DNA from: Campylobacter armoricus
GTDB taxonomy: Bacteria > Campylobacterota > Campylobacteria > Campylobacterales > Campylobacteraceae
Reading direction: 5' to 3'
NCBI RefSeq assembly: GCF_013372105.1
Contig: NZ_CP053825.1
Coordinates: 868,001 to 932,000, forward strand
Length of the DNA stretch: 64,000 nucleotides
In this document: piece after piece, positions 60,916 to 64,000 of the stretch
How positions within the stretch are numbered: the stretch's first letter is position 1
Layout: every line of letters begins with the position of its first letter
The notes under the pieces: model-generated
What the model was told of the DNA's origin: nothing
What the model saw: only the letters and a program-made list of their open reading frames with translations
The model's database searches: none
Translations under genes and position numbers: made by a program

Positions 60916-62427
60916 TATATTTACAAATATCATAAAAATAATACTTGAAAGAATTCCTGCCACTGGTAAAGTAATGACCCATGCAAGCCCAATAGGCTTC
61001 ATCATACTCCATTTAGCATTTTTATTAAAAACCCCTATACCCAAAATTGCTCCAATTAAAATATGTGTTGAACTAACTGGAATTCCAAGTTGAGTTGCTA
61101 AAAGTATCACAATACTCGCACCAAGTTCAGCACTAAAACCCGTAGTTGGTTTAATTTCAGCTAATTTTGAACCCACCGTTTGAATCACTTCTTTACCTAA
61201 AAACCAAAGCCCTATAACTAAAGCTATACCAAACATAAGCATTACAGCAAATGGCACTGGAGAGCTAGGATTGATAGTGTTATTTTTAAGCACATCTAAA
61301 ATAGCAGCAAATGGTCCAAGAGCATTGGCTATATCATTAGCTCCATGTGAAAAGGCAAAGCTTGAGGCGGTAAAAATTTGAAACCATGAAAAAATCTTTT
61401 CTATAGTTTTATTAACTTGAGTTTTTTTCATAAGCCTTACTACTGCCAAAGTCACTACATATGCAAAAATTGAAATAATAGAAACTATCCATAAATTTTG
61501 CATTACATCTAAAGTAGAAACTTTATTCAAGCCTTTAAATAAAAACATAGAAGCTATAATCAAAGCTGCAACACCCGCAATTAAAGGAACATGGAATTTC
61601 ATTTTAGAAAAGACATCTATATTTTTTTCCTTTTCTTTTAACTCTTTAATTTTTAGTTTATATTGACTTTCATTTTCCTCATCATCTAAAACTATAGCAC
61701 TAAGTTCTTTGATTTGTTCTTCTTGACTTTTATTTTTTAAATTTAAAAAATACTCTTCCTTAAAGGTCTTTTTTTCTTTTTTGATTTCTTTTACAGCAAG
61801 TGAAATTTCTTCTGAAGGTTTTAAAATTTTTTTATAAATATAGGCATAAATCAAATATGCTACAAGCCCACCAAGTAAAGGTGAAATCACCCAACTCATA
61901 GCTATTTTATAAATACCATTCCAATTTACCATGCTAAGAGCTTGTTCTTGATTAAAAAATACAAACCCCATGGCAATACTTGAACCAACAATACCTCCTA
62001 TAATACTATGAGTAGTTGATACCGGGAGTCCTTTCTTGGTAGCTACAAAAAGCCAAATTCCTGAACTTAATAATGCTGAAAGCATTACACATACAAACAC
62101 CATAGGATTAACACCATCAGGTAAAACCACTATGCCACTTCTTATAGTATTAGTTACTTCACCCCCTGCAAATACAGCACCACTTAACTCAAACACAGCA
62201 GCAATAATCAAAGCTTGTTTAATAGTAACTGTTTTCGCACCTACACTAGTGCCAAATGAATTTGCAACATCATTACCACCAACATTAAAAGCCATAAATA
62301 TCCCAAACACACTAGCAAGGATAAATAAAATCATGGAATTGTTAGGGATATAATTATAACCCCATACAAAAAAGCACAAAACACTCACGATAAAAATAAA
62401 AAATGCAATAGCATTGTCTTTGCTCAA
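60907..62427 (-). CDS. pit: low-affinity inorganic phosphate transporter (Pit family)
   Basis: A 506-residue phosphate permease with two PHO4 repeats: FNVGGNDVANSFGTSVGAKT (N-terminal) and FSHGANDIANALGPFAAIL (C-terminal), each followed by ST-H motifs (LPVSTTHSIIGG, IPVSSTHILIGA). A charged cytosolic loop of about 110 residues separates the halves. I place the start at the TTG at 62427, five bases after AAGGAG; the in-frame TTG at 62469 lacks a ribosome-binding site and overlaps pdxA. Counterpart of C. jejuni Cj1194 (recalled). Confidence 0.92.
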   Translation of the reverse strand: MSKDNAIAFFIFIVSVLCFFVWGYNYIPNNSMILFILASVFGIFMAFNVGGNDVANSFGTSVGAKTVTIKQALIIAAVFELSGAVFAGGEVTNTIRSGIVVLPDGVNPMVFVCVMLSALLSSGIWLFVATKKGLPVSTTHSIIGGIVGSSIAMGFVFFNQEQALSMVNWNGIYKIAMSWVISPLLGGLVAYLIYAYIYKKILKPSEEISLAVKEIKKEKKTFKEEYFLNLKNKSQEEQIKELSAIVLDDEENESQYKLKIKELKEKEKNIDVFSKMKFHVPLIAGVAALIIASMFLFKGLNKVSTLDVMQNLWIVSIISIFAYVVTLAVVRLMKKTQVNKTIEKIFSWFQIFTASSFAFSHGANDIANALGPFAAILDVLKNNTINPSSPVPFAVMLMFGIALVIGLWFLGKEVIQTVGSKLAEIKPTTGFSAELGASIVILLATQLGIPVSSTHILIGAILGIGVFNKNAKWSMMKPIGLAWVITLPVAGILSSIIFMIFVNIIL

Positions 62428-62462
62428 GTATTCTCCTTGGAATTTATTTTGATGAATTAATT

Positions 62463-64000
<1,538 letters not shown>

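Overview
The window is AT-rich, gene-dense epsilonproteobacterial chromosome. Most genes have a recognisable Campylobacter jejuni counterpart, often in the same local order (recalled, not searched): dsbD, NSS symporter, PLP enzyme, OmpA/MotA pair, fba, peb4, nth; macAB-tolC; aguA-CDF-aguB; nadE-lpxK-thrC-kdsB; methyltransferase, YkgJ, TPR, trpC, HIT, selU. Differences from C. jejuni (no icd or sucCD beside mdh, a gltS gene, an accessory block after flgL, a degenerate trpC) point to the Campylobacter lari group. That assignment is an inference.

Layout. 1-1.5 kb: oorA (cut by the edge), oorD and mdh. 1.5-10 kb: an AsmA-like giant, mltG, ftsK and flgL. 10.2 kb: tRNA-Leu(CAA). 10.3-18.3 kb: an accessory block of unrecognised and ankyrin/DUF285-type proteins, in which two long genes each appear split by a one-base frameshift at a homopolymer. 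18.6-22.2 kb: dnaE. 22.26-22.5 kb: a short SelW-like selenoprotein gene with an in-frame UGA and a SECIS-like hairpin. 22.5-26.8 kb: DJ-1 protein, agmatine-to-putrescine enzymes around a CDF metal exporter, and a metallo-beta-lactamase-fold hydrolase. 26.8-31.8 kb: nadE, lpxK, thrC, kdsB, an AAC(6')-like acetyltransferase and an amino-acid-binding protein. 31.8-37 kb: ABC permease, ppk2, dsbD, decayed sequence and an NDH-2-like dehydrogenase. 37.1-39.7 kb: NSS symporter and a multiply broken lipoprotein pseudogene. 39.7-45.5 kb: PLP enzyme, OmpA/MotA pair, fba, peb4 and nth. 45.5-51.2 kb: gltS and the MacAB-TolC-type efflux operon. 51.4-56.6 kb: nitroreductase, a 1170-residue LplT-PlsC-acyl-ACP-synthetase fusion and a flavoprotein. 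56.6-60.9 kb: a tightly overlapping operon from a tRNA methyltransferase to selU. 60.9-64 kb: Pit phosphate transporter, pdxA and pdxJ (cut by the edge).

How the genes connect. Selenium appears twice: UGA-encoded selenocysteine in the SelW-like protein, and tRNA selenation by SelU; both need selenophosphate. The 2-oxoglutarate oxidoreductase and malate dehydrogenase remain, but icd and sucCD are absent from the place they occupy in C. jejuni. AguA and AguB form a complete agmatine-to-putrescine route. FlgL has a textbook sigma-54 promoter. Five convergent gene pairs share hairpins that run through the stop codons.

The most striking items are the selenoprotein gene, the accessory block with its two homopolymer breaks, the catalytically stripped TrpC-like protein, the trimmed TCA locus, and the apparent non-standard start of ftsK. 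I saw no CRISPR array, insertion sequence, integrase or rRNA gene.
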